NCBI RefSeq assembly: GCF_036417845.1
Contig: NC_089978.1
Span: forward strand, 161,011,962 to 161,075,961
DNA: 64,000 nucleotides
Direction: 5' to 3'
From: Apteryx mantelli
Lineage: Eukaryota; Chordata; Aves; Apterygiformes; Apterygidae
Part shown: positions 53,224 through 62,846 of the stretch, one piece after another
Numbering within the stretch: the stretch's first letter is position 1
Layout: each line of letters begins with the position of its first letter
The notes under the pieces: model-generated
Told to the model about the DNA's origin: nothing
What the model saw: the letters and a program-made list of their open reading frames with translations, nothing else
Databases searched by the model: none
Made by a program: the position numbers and the translations under genes

Positions 53224-53752
53224 ATGCAGTGCTTGCCAGAAAGGGAAGATTGCACAGCGTGTGCGCTGAGATCCTCCAGCACTGCCTCTGGTAGCAGGCT
53301 TGTCACACCGGCATGCTGGTGGCCTTTGTTCCTGGGGGCTGCTCAGGTGTGCAAGGGGAGCAGGATGTTGAATGATTACATCAGAGACTGCAAACAACAC
53401 GTTGATACTCTCTTCCATGAGGCTCTTAGACCATTTTGTCGGAGGTGTGCTGGTCATATAATAAGACCAGGACCCCTAGGAAAGATGGCAGCAGGGCCAG
53501 ACTGCTGTTTGGAAAATAATTCTTCCAGTCAGCACTTCTCAGTGCACTCCCAGAGTTTTCCCAGAAAAAAAGCCACTGTGAGCAAGCTGCAAGCAAGAGG
53601 AATTATCCCACGAGGCCACCTGCAGCTGGCTGGCTGTGACCTCTCCACCCTGTGCGACTGGTGTGCACCTCGCCTCAAGTTCCCCGGCATTTGCCTTGTA
53701 GCAGCAGTGCTGCCCTATCATTTTGCTTCCCACTGTGTGATTGATGATGCAG
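53224..53752 (+). other. long plus-strand open frame ending at a consensus donor, unidentified
   Basis: An open frame runs from 53224 through 53823. Inside it, ATGATGCAG/GTAGGT at 53744-53758 is a good splice donor in phase 1. This matches the incoming phase of the acceptor at 55681/55682. The last codons before the donor (LPYHFASHCVIDDA) look protein-like, the first part less so. Only the 3' portion, perhaps after GCCTTGTAG at about 53700, may be exonic. Confidence 0.25.
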
Positions 53753-53825
53753 GTAGGTGTTTTGTCTCTGCCAAGTTTCAGTATTATGCCCGTAATGATG
53801 CTTTACATTACCTGTGTGCTTGACT

Positions 53826-53925
53826 ACAGAGGTCCAGTCCTGCAAACATACGAACTTGTGTGTAGCCCCTTGAATTCCTGGGAATTAATCAGGCATATAA
53901 ATGCAGGCTGGATCAGTAAATAGTT
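53826..53925. repeat. possible dispersed amniote repeat
   Basis: GGTCCAGTCCTGCAAACATA followed by TGTGTGTAGCCCCTTGAATT resembles a short dispersed sequence I associate with reptile and bird genomes (CCTGCAAACACTTACACACATG-like). The match is from memory and weak. Confidence 0.3.
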
Positions 53926-54539
53926 TTCCAGCTCTTTCCAAATCATTTATGGTAACACATTGCTTATCTTTGTTTTTCTTTCACTTTTTAAAAAACATTT
54001 AGGGCAAGGGTCGCATACAATCATTATCTTTAAATATAAACATAAGTGCAGACAAGATCCTAGTTCAGCAAACATCTTTTCTTTATAAACACCATGAAGT
54101 GTACAGACAACATGTCCATCAGGCAAGGTCAAAAGGACCTAATAATGTACATGAGTTTTTCTTAGAGGAGACTCTTGGTTCCTAATTAGTTTTTCACCCT
54201 CTCAAATCAAACCTGTATCAAACAGCAAAAAGAAGAAAGCCCCCAGCAAAACAGCAATACAAATCTGTGACTGGGAGAGCACAAATAATAATATAATGAA
54301 AAATACTCCCCTCAGCATCTAAACTAATTTAATTGTTTTAAAAGAAATCTGTGAAAAAAGAAACGTTTTCAGGTGTTTTCAGCCATTGCCTGAAATGAGC
54401 AGCTAGTGCATACAGCACTTCAGAGAAGGTCTTGCTACATTTGATTTACACTGTGTCATAGTATTGCCAAAATGAGCAACGTTCAATACTTAGAAAACTA
54501 AATCAAGATATGCTGACTTAGTTTCAAGGAAGCTGTTTA

Positions 54540-54797
54540 TTGTTAGATTTGAGTCCAGATCTGTGCTCCTTTCCACCACGGTACATTTGGATCCGTGCTG
54601 CCAACCTGCGTGGTTTTATTGTGTCCCCATGTTCTGGGGCGGCCATAGCGGCTGGGGCTGATGGGACTGCAGCCTCCCCGCTAGCACTTCCCCGCGTGAC
54701 ACCTCCTTCTTCCAACGTGACAGAGATTTCATTTTTGCTGAAAAAGCAAATCATTACGGAGGAAAGAGAGCAAATGCAAGCTCAAAAAACTCACTAA
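54540..54797 (+). other. GC-richer open frame, unidentified
   Basis: An 85-codon frame in a locally GC-rich patch ends with a protein-like EISFLLKKQIITEEREQMQ before TAA. No splice context clearly links it to the neighbouring blocks. It may be chance or part of the same unrecognised gene. Confidence 0.2.
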
Positions 54798-55681
54798 TCT
54801 GACATCGAAGAAGTAAAACTCCACAGTAATTATTTTTAGTAATTGTTAATTTTCATGTTTTTCAAGGAATCCCATGCATTTTCAGAGCCCCAGTTCATGA
54901 TTTTTGGACAAAGTTGCATATACACATAGTAGTGAAGAAAATACTAGTATTTTGGGAGTAATTCTAGGGATGTATGGAGGAATGGTTCATCTTAGGGTTT
55001 GATACTTTGCCTCTATTATGTTATTAAACCTGGAATGAATGAAACTAGATAAAAGTGTTGCATGTGGAGACTCCCAAACTATCCATCTCTGTCTCTCTAC
55101 TCTTAAGCCCTTTGCCTCTGCTTGTGGGTTCACAAGTTGACTCCGTGTTTGGCAAACAGTGAATTGCTTCATCTTTACTGATGAGAGGAGATTGTCACCT
55201 TTATATGGATGCTGAAAGGATGTCTTCTATGAGAGCTTCATATATCTACAGACATGGATTGTATACCGTTTGTTTCATTTGTATGTTTACAAATGTTCTG
55301 CTATCGTAAACATTTCAAATTATATAGATAAAAATCTTCTCTTAATGCTTAAAATTTACTAATATTTTATGTCTGTCAAAAATCACATTCTTATTGAAGT
55401 TCAGTGTTAAAAACATACTTTTGCTATTTGTTAGTCAATGCAAAATAATATAATTGCCATATGTGGGTGTCTTTTCTGAACAAGCTAACACACACTGCTT
55501 CCATGTTGCTAATTGTATGACGAACTTGTTTACCATATGCCTAATATGACAGCGAATTCAATGAATCAAAATGATTAGCATCCTCTAGTACTAAATGCAT
55601 ATCTGGATAAAAACATGCTGTTTTGACAGACATATGATTCTCTCTCGCTCTTTATTTTTTATTTTTTTTTAACCTGGCTAG

Positions 55682-56285
55682 TATTTGCTAAAGCAGAATT
55701 CCAGGTGAGCAATAAAATGGCTCATACAAGTTATGAAAATCTTGTCCGGTGTGAATTATATATGGCCACATTAAAAATACTGGCGAATTTTAGCCTACCT
55801 GTGTCTTCAAAAGATAAGATGTTAAATGATCAGAGATGGATAAATGCACAGATTCAATGAAGACAGTACTACTACGACATTTTACACCATGAGGATGTAG
55901 CTCCTATTTCTACACCCTGCAGATACACTGCCTATGAAAAAGGGGCAGCCCCTGTGTTATTTGGATACATTACCAATATAAGGAAAAACCAATTACTATG
56001 TGTGGAAACTATAAAGGAAATCTATATCAACAGCAATGCTTCAGAGGAAGAACTTAGATCTGAAAAAGTGCATGAAAACAAAAAGAAAATAAAGCAGGGT
56101 TACTACCTTCCCAGGACAGTGAGGAAATAAGAGCCTTGTGTGCAGAAGCCTCTCTTGAAAAGAAAGCGTGGGATTTCATATAGACAGACCGGTACCTTGT
56201 CCAGGGGACCATCTTCCGAGAAGCATGCCTTTCTGCTATACATTTCTGAAGCAGGCAGAGTTTTCCTGCAGTGATCTAGATAAGG
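55682..56285 (+). pseudogene. coding-like stretch with an in-frame TGA and frame changes, unrecognised
   Basis: A long pyrimidine tract and GGCTAG acceptor precede 55682. One frame runs from 55682 to 56130, broken only by TGA at 55858-55860. Before the TGA it reads CELYMATLKILANF and MLNDQRWINAQIQ; after it YYYDILHHEDVAP, AYEKGAAPVLFGYITNIRKN and VETIKEIYINSN. Near an A-rich run at about 56080-56093 the sense moves to another frame (AGLLPSQDSEEIRALCAEAS, to 56183), and then again (DRPVPCPGDHLPRSMPFCY), ending at GATAAG/GTTGTC near 56285. An alternative is a 23-nt exon, 55682-55704, with a perfect CAG/GTGAGC donor. The TGA may derive from a CGA codon. I recognise no family; a decaying exon is the simplest reading. 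Confidence 0.4.
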
Positions 56286-56863
56286 TTGTCTTCCACTGTT
56301 GGATTAGTAGTTTAGGCTCCAGTCTATCAAATAGTGTAAGCGTGCGTTAAGTACAAATCAGTGGGATTGAAGCATATGCCTAAAGTGAAACTCATGCTTT
56401 AGTTTGTCATTTAGAAGGGATGCATTGCCGAATTGGCATCTTAATGACATGTCAGTATAAAGATCCTTTCTCTAGCATTTTTCCATGGGTGGATTTTTTG
56501 TCTTTTCATTTTTGTGATCACTTCTTTGTTTGTAAAAGCTGATTTGGCTGCATCTTGCAAATGAATTTACGTAATGAGAGACAGGGGAAAGAGAGATTAC
56601 TCTGCCTGTATATCATATTAAAAGCATAGAGTAAGATGCTTTTCTCCTCCAGAATAGACCTTTGGGAGACTGTTATCAGCGATAGTAAAATGAAGGTTGA
56701 GTGACTGCAGAAGTAAGAAACAATCTTATATATCTCCTGTATTTTTATAAGATCTTTAATAGAAGGATCCAATATATCATATCTATCAACTTTTAGGTGC
56801 AGAAAGGATTCCAAACTGCTTCTGAATACACAATGTAAGCATTTGTTCATTTGTTTTTTTCAG

Positions 56864-57051
56864 GGGCACCTACCTTGGACTGTGGCAGCCAATGTACCAG
56901 GCATCTTTTCAAAGGGAAGGGAGAGGAATTAAAGAAGTTGTGTCTGTGAATTTAGAGTTTTATGAAGTAAAAATTAATGGAGTCTCCTATTTGTATCTGG
57001 AAAGGGAAAAAGCAGGGCTATTACCTAAATGTGATTCTGAAGAAATAAGAG
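56864..57051 (+). CDS. coding-like block B of an unrecognised plus-strand gene
   Basis: A strong TTGTTTTTTTCAG acceptor is followed by 188 nt open in one frame, ending AGAG before GTGAGAG (phase 2 in, phase 1 out). The translation is convincingly protein-like: GTYLGLWQPMYQASFQREGR, then KEVVSVNLEFYEVKINGVSY, then LYLEREKAGLLPKCDSEEIR. The incoming phase fits block A and the outgoing phase fits block D at 58100. It could also join a short terminal exon at 57124-57149 (stop TGA). I do not recognise the protein. Confidence 0.5.
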
Positions 57052-58099
57052 GTGAGAGATCATAATTTGGGTTCTGCTAAAGATTTACAGGGATGTTTTC
57101 TTATTTTTCTCTGTCTTTCCCAGGGAGGACTCCAACGTCTCAAAGGTGACCATTTTTGAAAGCTGGTAATTCAGGCCTGAATATACTGCAGGTGTTGGAA
57201 ATGGATTTCACTGCCACTAATATGTATACAGGTTTTTAAGGAGATTGATAAAACATATCTTCTAAGTCCTCTTTGTTGCTGATACAGCAATCCTTATACA
57301 GCCAGACTTGAGTATATGGTCCCAAACTGAAGCATCCCTATGTCTCTAAAGTAAAAATCTTGCAGGTAGTGAGAAATAACTGAGCTCTGGAGGCAAATTC
57401 CTCAAGAGTTTTGTGCAGGTCTGTGCATACTAAAATCTAGACATTTTTGGGAACAGATGAAGACACTGATGTGAACATACATACTAGCATTGAATTGTGA
57501 GTTGTTTTTTTTCCCCATGAACTTCACCCAGTGCACTCCTGAACTCCCTTTCCACCTTGTGAAACAGCTAAGAATCATATGCCCTGAGCTGTTAGCATTT
57601 AAAAACAAAGGGGATTTTCATCACTATGCACAATAATCACATTCAGAAAGAATTAATACAAAATTAAGTACTGTTTACTTCAGTACGCTGTTACTTCATC
57701 TATTGCATCAGAGATTTTGGGGTGGCTTTTTAAAATTTTTTTGATAAAGCTGGCATATGAGCTAACGGAGTGTTCACATCTCTTCCACGCTTAGCGGCTG
57801 TCCACTTAGTAACGTACTCTTGCTTCTCCGTGGCTCACCACTGGGTTTCTTGTTCCTTTCTGCCAGGTGTTTCAGGGAAAGCTGCACTTTCACTGATTTC
57901 AGCTGGTGTAAATCCATGTCTGGTTTGGCTCAACAATGAGAATTTTACCCATGACTTCCAGGAGAGCAAGATCAGACAGAGGAAAGAAAATCTTCTTGCC
58001 TTAGGGAAAAAAAAAGCCAGTGGGGGATTCCCGGCAGGCAGGAAGAGGATGTGAGGGTGAGCCTTGAGGCAGCTCTTTACCCACTTTTTCTCATTGCAG

Positions 58100-58161
58100 A
58101 CAAGGAGCGCAGGGAGGGACGTGCTGAATGGGTTACCATAGCCCCCCTGACGGCTAAAGAG
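58100..58161 (+). CDS. coding-like block D of an unrecognised plus-strand gene
   Basis: A CTTTTTCTCATTGCAG acceptor is followed by a frame that completes a split Asp codon with block B and reads KERREGRAEWVTIAPLTAKE. The donor GAG/GTTTGG is weak (phase 0 out). If it is not used, the frame runs to TAA at 58207-58209, which would make it a terminal exon. Confidence 0.35.
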
Positions 58162-58376
58162 GTTTGGCTGCTCCCCCCATGCAGAGTCCCTGTGCTGCCT
58201 CTTCTATAAGCCTGGTATTACTAGCACAGTTTGGTCTCTAAAGTAGGGTTGGTTTTTTTTTTAATCCTTTCACAGATATTCTTTTTCAAACCATTTTAAC
58301 TACCTACTGATACAGCTGCCAGGAAATGACAAATTACCATCGCTGCTGCTACTAAAGATTAGTATAGGGGATATGA

Positions 58377-58610
58377 CAAATTATGAATGGCATGAAGTGG
58401 TGGATTGATTCTCTGCTGTTTATTTAAAATGAAGAGCAAAACCATGAGTAGCATGGAGTGGGGCATCGATTCGCCAATGTTTATTCTAATACAAAGAACA
58501 AACACTCAACAGCTGGAGCTGGCAGGAGCCAGGTTCAAAGCAAACAAAAGGAGCTTCTTCAAATAACAGGTGGCTGAGAAGTGCAACGCAGGGTGCTGTG
58601 GGTGCTAACA
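58377..58610 (+). repeat. possible dispersed repeat
   Basis: GCAGGAGCCAGGTTCAAAGC followed by AAACAAAAGGAGCTTCTTCA resembles a phrase I associate with a dispersed repeat seen in several vertebrate transcripts. An internal, rougher repeat of GGCATGAAGTGGTGGATTGA / AGCATGGAGTGGGGCATCGA occurs at about 58388 and 58450. Confidence 0.3.
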
Positions 58611-59120
58611 GCTTGCATGGGTTCGCAGAGGAGGAATCTGTTACGGTTGCTAAATATATGGGACCTTCATCTGTGTCAGGAAGACCCTGAACTGCAAATG
58701 TTGGAGGCTGGGAGGGAGACTTGTGGGAGGACGTATCGTATGAGTTTCCGCTGTTCTTTCAGCCACTGCCAGAGCTGTCAGTCAGAACCTGAACAAGGCA
58801 GATCTTTGCTTCAACCAGATATGGCTGTTTTTATGTTCTTGTTCATTAGGTGCATTTCTTTTTTAATTTAACCCCATCCCATTGCTTCATACTTTGGCTT
58901 CCCTGTTATCTCATCCATCAGCTATTTCTTCTCTTTCTGACTGCCAGCAAAGATGGAAATTCATTTCATGTCCAGATGGTACCTCGCACAGTCAGGGTCA
59001 AACTGGTATGATTGTCAAGTAATATTGCTAAGAAATATTACAGAAACACAGGCTACTGTGTTCTCTCTTTTTGATAGCCTATGGGTTTTGTTATAATTGT
59101 CTTTTGGTTTCTGCTCCCAG

Positions 59121-59244
59121 AAACAAAATTTATTAACACTTTTTGGCTTGAGTATGGCTTTAAAGAATAGAGTGAGATTTCTGAAACTTCACAGAAATCT
59201 GAAGATCTCTGCACACAAAATTCTGAACCATTTTCCACTGCCAA
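59121..59244 (+). CDS. coding-like block G of an unrecognised plus-strand gene
   Basis: A TTTCTGCTCCCAG acceptor is followed by an open frame in phase 0: KQNLLTLFGLSMALKNRVRF, then LKLHRNLKISAHKILNHFPL. A GTAATG donor at 59245 leaves phase 1, which fits the 62045 block. Without that donor the frame reads to TAG at 59280-59282. A second frame is nearly open as well (SEISETSQKSEDL), so the frame choice is not certain. Confidence 0.35.
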
Positions 59245-59282
59245 GTAATGGGCACCTTCAGCGGGTTGCGGAATCATGCTAG

Positions 59283-62044
59283 CTTTTATTCATAAGGTCT
59301 TGATCTCTCTTTTTTTTTAATATCAATGATAATAATTGAACATCTTGATGCAGTTGACTTTGTTTGCTGACATATAAAAGCAGACAACCTCCAGCTGAAC
59401 CAGGCGTGCTTTTGTCTGTCGAAGTCCTGGACTTGGACTCATGAGTTTGCCAAGCAGAACCATCCTTGCAGGTTCCCTGGGGAACTGGGGAGTAACTGGC
59501 TGACCTTCAGTGGCCCAATGATCACAGCCATCATCTGTGCAACACCAGATGCTCACGACAGTTCAACAAATCAATGAAAACTACTAACCCTGGTTGCTAG
59601 CTATACAATAAGGGTGCCATAGCAACACTGTAAAACTGTCCAGGAAGGAATATAATACATAGTAACCTAGAATCTGAACTTTAAAATACCAGAATTGAGA
59701 TGCCACCATGAACAAGGTGGCTGTGTTGTTTAAGCTTGATAACTGATTTGTAGAGCACCTCTTAAAGCAGGAAAGTTTTCTCTAAATTGAACTCCAGTTG
59801 GAAATTTACTTTGGAGGAAATTAATCCCAAGATATTAACTACTGATGAAGAGATGAGATTTTTTCAGGACACTTGCAGTTTTGAGAAGACCCATATTTAA
59901 AAAATGTTCTTTAAAGGAAAATATCCAGAAGATGGTAATTAGCACCACATTTGTTGTATACTTGCATAAGCTGAGGTACAAATCTTTGGAAGCATGTGTT
60001 ATGTTAGAAAAGTCATGGTAGAATAAGATTTTTGATCTGGATGATTCAAATAAAGGAATAGGAAATACAATAGTGGAATTTAGGAAAAGGTACATTCTTG
60101 TACAAGTAAGGGCAATTTCTTAATACACACAAAAAAACTTCCTTAGGGGCTTTAAAAATCCTTCTCTACAGACCTGCACCCCAGCTTGACAACCAGAAGC
60201 AGATTGTTTGGATTTCAAACACTCAAACTCACAAAAATCTCCAAAAAGGGAAAATTACTCATTTTTCAGATCTGTTATTCCTGTTAACTGAACTGTTTTC
60301 ATAACTGTGTAAATTTGGGGTTGATTTAGGGAAAGTGCTTTCTCACTACATTATTTGAAATACTTAAAGAAGTTCATATCCACACTTTCTCAATCTTCCT
60401 GAGAGGAGATGGGGTACATAGGATGATGGCAGACACCAGGAGTTTATTGATGCAGGGAACATACCATTCTGAAGAGTTCCTTCCTTTAATAGAAAGCATT
60501 CTGGTAATAGACTTGTTTATGAGATCGCATTTTGCTACCAGTTATTTTCACTAATAAAGTGAAATGCTCAAGTTGTGTAGAACATAGGTAAATTTGAAAC
60601 TAAAGTGTATAATATCATTTGAAATGGGAGACACCTAAATACAGCTGCCAAGAGAGAAAGTTTGCCTTAGACCCCTTGTTTTAAAAAGTTCAAGAGGGTT
60701 TGACTTATTACAATCCAAGACAATATATACAGCATCACATTCCCTTTACCCTGAGACCCCTGGATCCCAATAGCACCAGCTCTGGAGGCGTAAGCACTGG
60801 CATGCTCTGGTTTCTTGCCTTACTCAACTCAATGCACCCCTTAATTTATGCACATAAGTCACTCAGCTTATGTATGGTACACTAAATTTGGAAGATGACT
60901 GAAAACAGAGATAGAAGGTAGATGCAGAGTCTTCCTGGTATCCCTAATACTCCTGTAGGTTTCTCAGCTGGACCTGTATCTTCTGCTTGTGGCCAGGGTA
61001 ATGGTTCAGTGCGAAGGCACCTCCAGGGGATTTTCTGCTCTCAACCATCTGTTCGAATGTGTGAGGAGATGGCTTGGCCTCAGTGTTCAACACAACTGCT
61101 TCCACCTGGTAAACCATATATTAAAACCATATTCATAGATTATTCCACAGTATGGCAAGTCTATGGTCAGTGTGGGCTGCTGTGTTTTTTTTTTGTTTTG
61201 TTTTTGTATTGGAAAACTGTATGAGATCTTTTCTACTTGTGCATCCATTAAAAGTTGATAAACCCTTTCTTCCTTAACTCTGATGTAAAAATTCATTTTG
61301 GGATGTTGCTTGGCACTTGAAGGCTCAGTCTGAGAATTTATTCTTTTTTATGTAATCTTCTGAAAATCTGGCCATCCAGAAGGCATGGCTGCGAACCTTT
61401 GTGAGGGTCTTTCTAAAGCCAAATCTCTGCTCTCCCGCTCTGTGTGTGTTTGGGGTTGTTCATCATGAAGGAGTTGTGTGTCCATGTGTGTGTGCCTGTT
61501 AGCCCTGCCGTATTAAATTTTGAACCGGTTGGTCAGGCTCAGGCAATTTGTCAAGACGTTGAAGATACTGAGTTTCTACAGATGTCATGAAAATAGGTGG
61601 CCAGTGAGCAGAGGGAGATCCTACAGATGTCCACCCGGCTCCACCGTGTGCTCCCACTTGTTAGACATCAGAGGATACATGCAGGTGTGCCTCCCCGAGG
61701 CATACATCCATAGGAGACCGGACATCATCGATTCTGCTGCTTATGGAGCTGTTTGTTTTTACCATGTGCTTTATGGAAGCACACAAGAGAACTGTGATGT
61801 CTTTTCCTTCTCTTTGAATAGAGTGAGAGATCAGGCAAAGGTGTTTGATATTTGGTCCTCTTGTAGTAAAGACAGTTATCAATAATACGTGTAGGTGATC
61901 TTCATACTAGTATTTAGATGACACCCCTAAGTCCTCTTTCTGAGCACTAAAATAGAGGCACTGTAAATGCTACAGATTTGTTGCAGCAATAATGTCTAAC
62001 CTGAGTATTTGCAGTTGTATCCAGTTGTACCCATTGTGTTCCAG
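59283..62044. other. flank between coding-like blocks
   Basis: Several weak open frames occur, including a short protein-like stretch after an AG at 61502 (AVLNFEPVGQAQAICQDVED, ending in TGA at 61588-61590). Nothing is recognised. Confidence 0.4.
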
Positions 62045-62124
62045 CTCTTCAGTCACTTGAAAGGGCTGAGCAAGAGGAAGTCTTGAAGTTTTGGAAATAT
62101 TTTGCTTCTCTATATGGAAGAAAG
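62045..62124 (+). CDS. coding-like block F of an unrecognised plus-strand gene
   Basis: A CATTGTGTTCCAG acceptor is followed by 80 nt in a frame reading LQSLERAEQEEVLKFWKYFA and SLYGRK, ending AAAG before GTTCAG (phase 1 in, phase 0 out). Its incoming phase matches block G. If the weak donor is not used the frame ends at TAA 62143-62145, about 660 bp before the OCC1 start codon. Confidence 0.4.
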
Positions 62125-62652
62125 GTTCAGGTTAGTAGAAAATAAGTCAAATTCTCTTTGGGGAATGATACAAATTTCAAACTGAAAAAAAGATTGCTTG
62201 CAGACATTGTAAACCTACCTTACACATTTCTCTGTCTGCGCTGTTGATATTGTTGAGGAGCAGTAAATCCGTAGTTCTTATCCATCTATCGAGTTTTCAA
62301 TGTGAACATATTTCCGTAAGAAGAGAAATACTTAAAGGGACCAATTTTAAAACAGCAGATCGGATGTTATTGATAGCACAGGTGGGTTTTTTAGGTTGAC
62401 CTGTGCAAGGGGCGTCCCGAATGCGCCGTGAAGCGCGTGAGACTGAGACAGCGGGCACCGTCGCTGCACGCATGCAGTGGCTTGTTTCACGCGTTGGGGG
62501 GGGCGGGTCACGGGGGTTCCTGCACGCTTTTGAGACTATTTAACCTTACTCCCAGTTTCACAACGGGGAAGGCGCGGAGGCGCTTTGCAGCGGTGCGCCC
62601 GGCGGTGCGGGGGGAGCACCGCGGGGCCGGCGTTCACGGCTGGTGGGTGGGC

Positions 62653-62694
62653 GGAGGAGGAGGAGGAGGAGGAGGAGGAGGAGGAGGAGGAGGA
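62653..62694. repeat. (GGA)14 trinucleotide repeat upstream of OCC1
   Basis: Fourteen uninterrupted GGA units end about 109 bp before the OCC1 ATG, in the probable 5' UTR or core promoter. The tract is polypurine on the sense strand. Confidence 0.95.
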
Positions 62695-62803
62695 GGGGTC
62701 CCCGCGGCTTTATCTCTCCCACCCGGCTCCGCCCGCCGCCGGTTGCCTGCTGCCGCCGCTCCGCTCCGCACCGCTCCGCGCAGCGCCGGGCAGGGCGGCG
62801 CCC

Positions 62804-62846
62804 ATGGGCTGCGGCAACTCCACGGCCGGCGGCGCGGGCGGGCGAG
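62804..62846 (+). CDS. C12orf75: C12orf75 / OCC1 first coding exon (partial gene)
   Basis: The exon encodes MGCGNSTAGGAGGR plus one base of the next codon, then a GAG/GTAGGG donor (phase 1). The MGCGNSTA start is that of the small vertebrate protein OCC-1 (human C12orf75, about 63 residues), whose first exon ends at a similar point. Gly2 and Cys3 with the following Asn-Ser form a good N-myristoylation and palmitoylation signal, predicting membrane attachment. The function is poorly known; the human gene was named for overexpression in colon carcinoma. Its position beside APPL2 agrees with human synteny. Later exons are outside the window. Confidence 0.88.

Noticed and set aside
53224..53823. 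A complete 199-residue single-exon gene
   Set aside because: The N-terminal half has no protein-like pattern and the frame crosses a strong splice donor. At most the 3' part may be exonic.
55858..55860. TGA as a selenocysteine or programmed readthrough codon
   Set aside because: No SECIS-like element is recognised, and later frame changes in the same stretch point to decay instead.
57124..57149. A 22-nt microexon or terminal exon after block B
   Set aside because: The acceptor is good, but its outgoing phase does not fit the next block. Block B joins 58100 better. Kept only as an alternative.
61503..61590. Protein-like stretch AVLNFEPVGQAQAICQDVED as a sixth exon of the unrecognised gene
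   Set aside because: It ends in TGA with no donor before it, and the overlapping 121-codon frame at 61520 is equally open, so the frame cannot be chosen.
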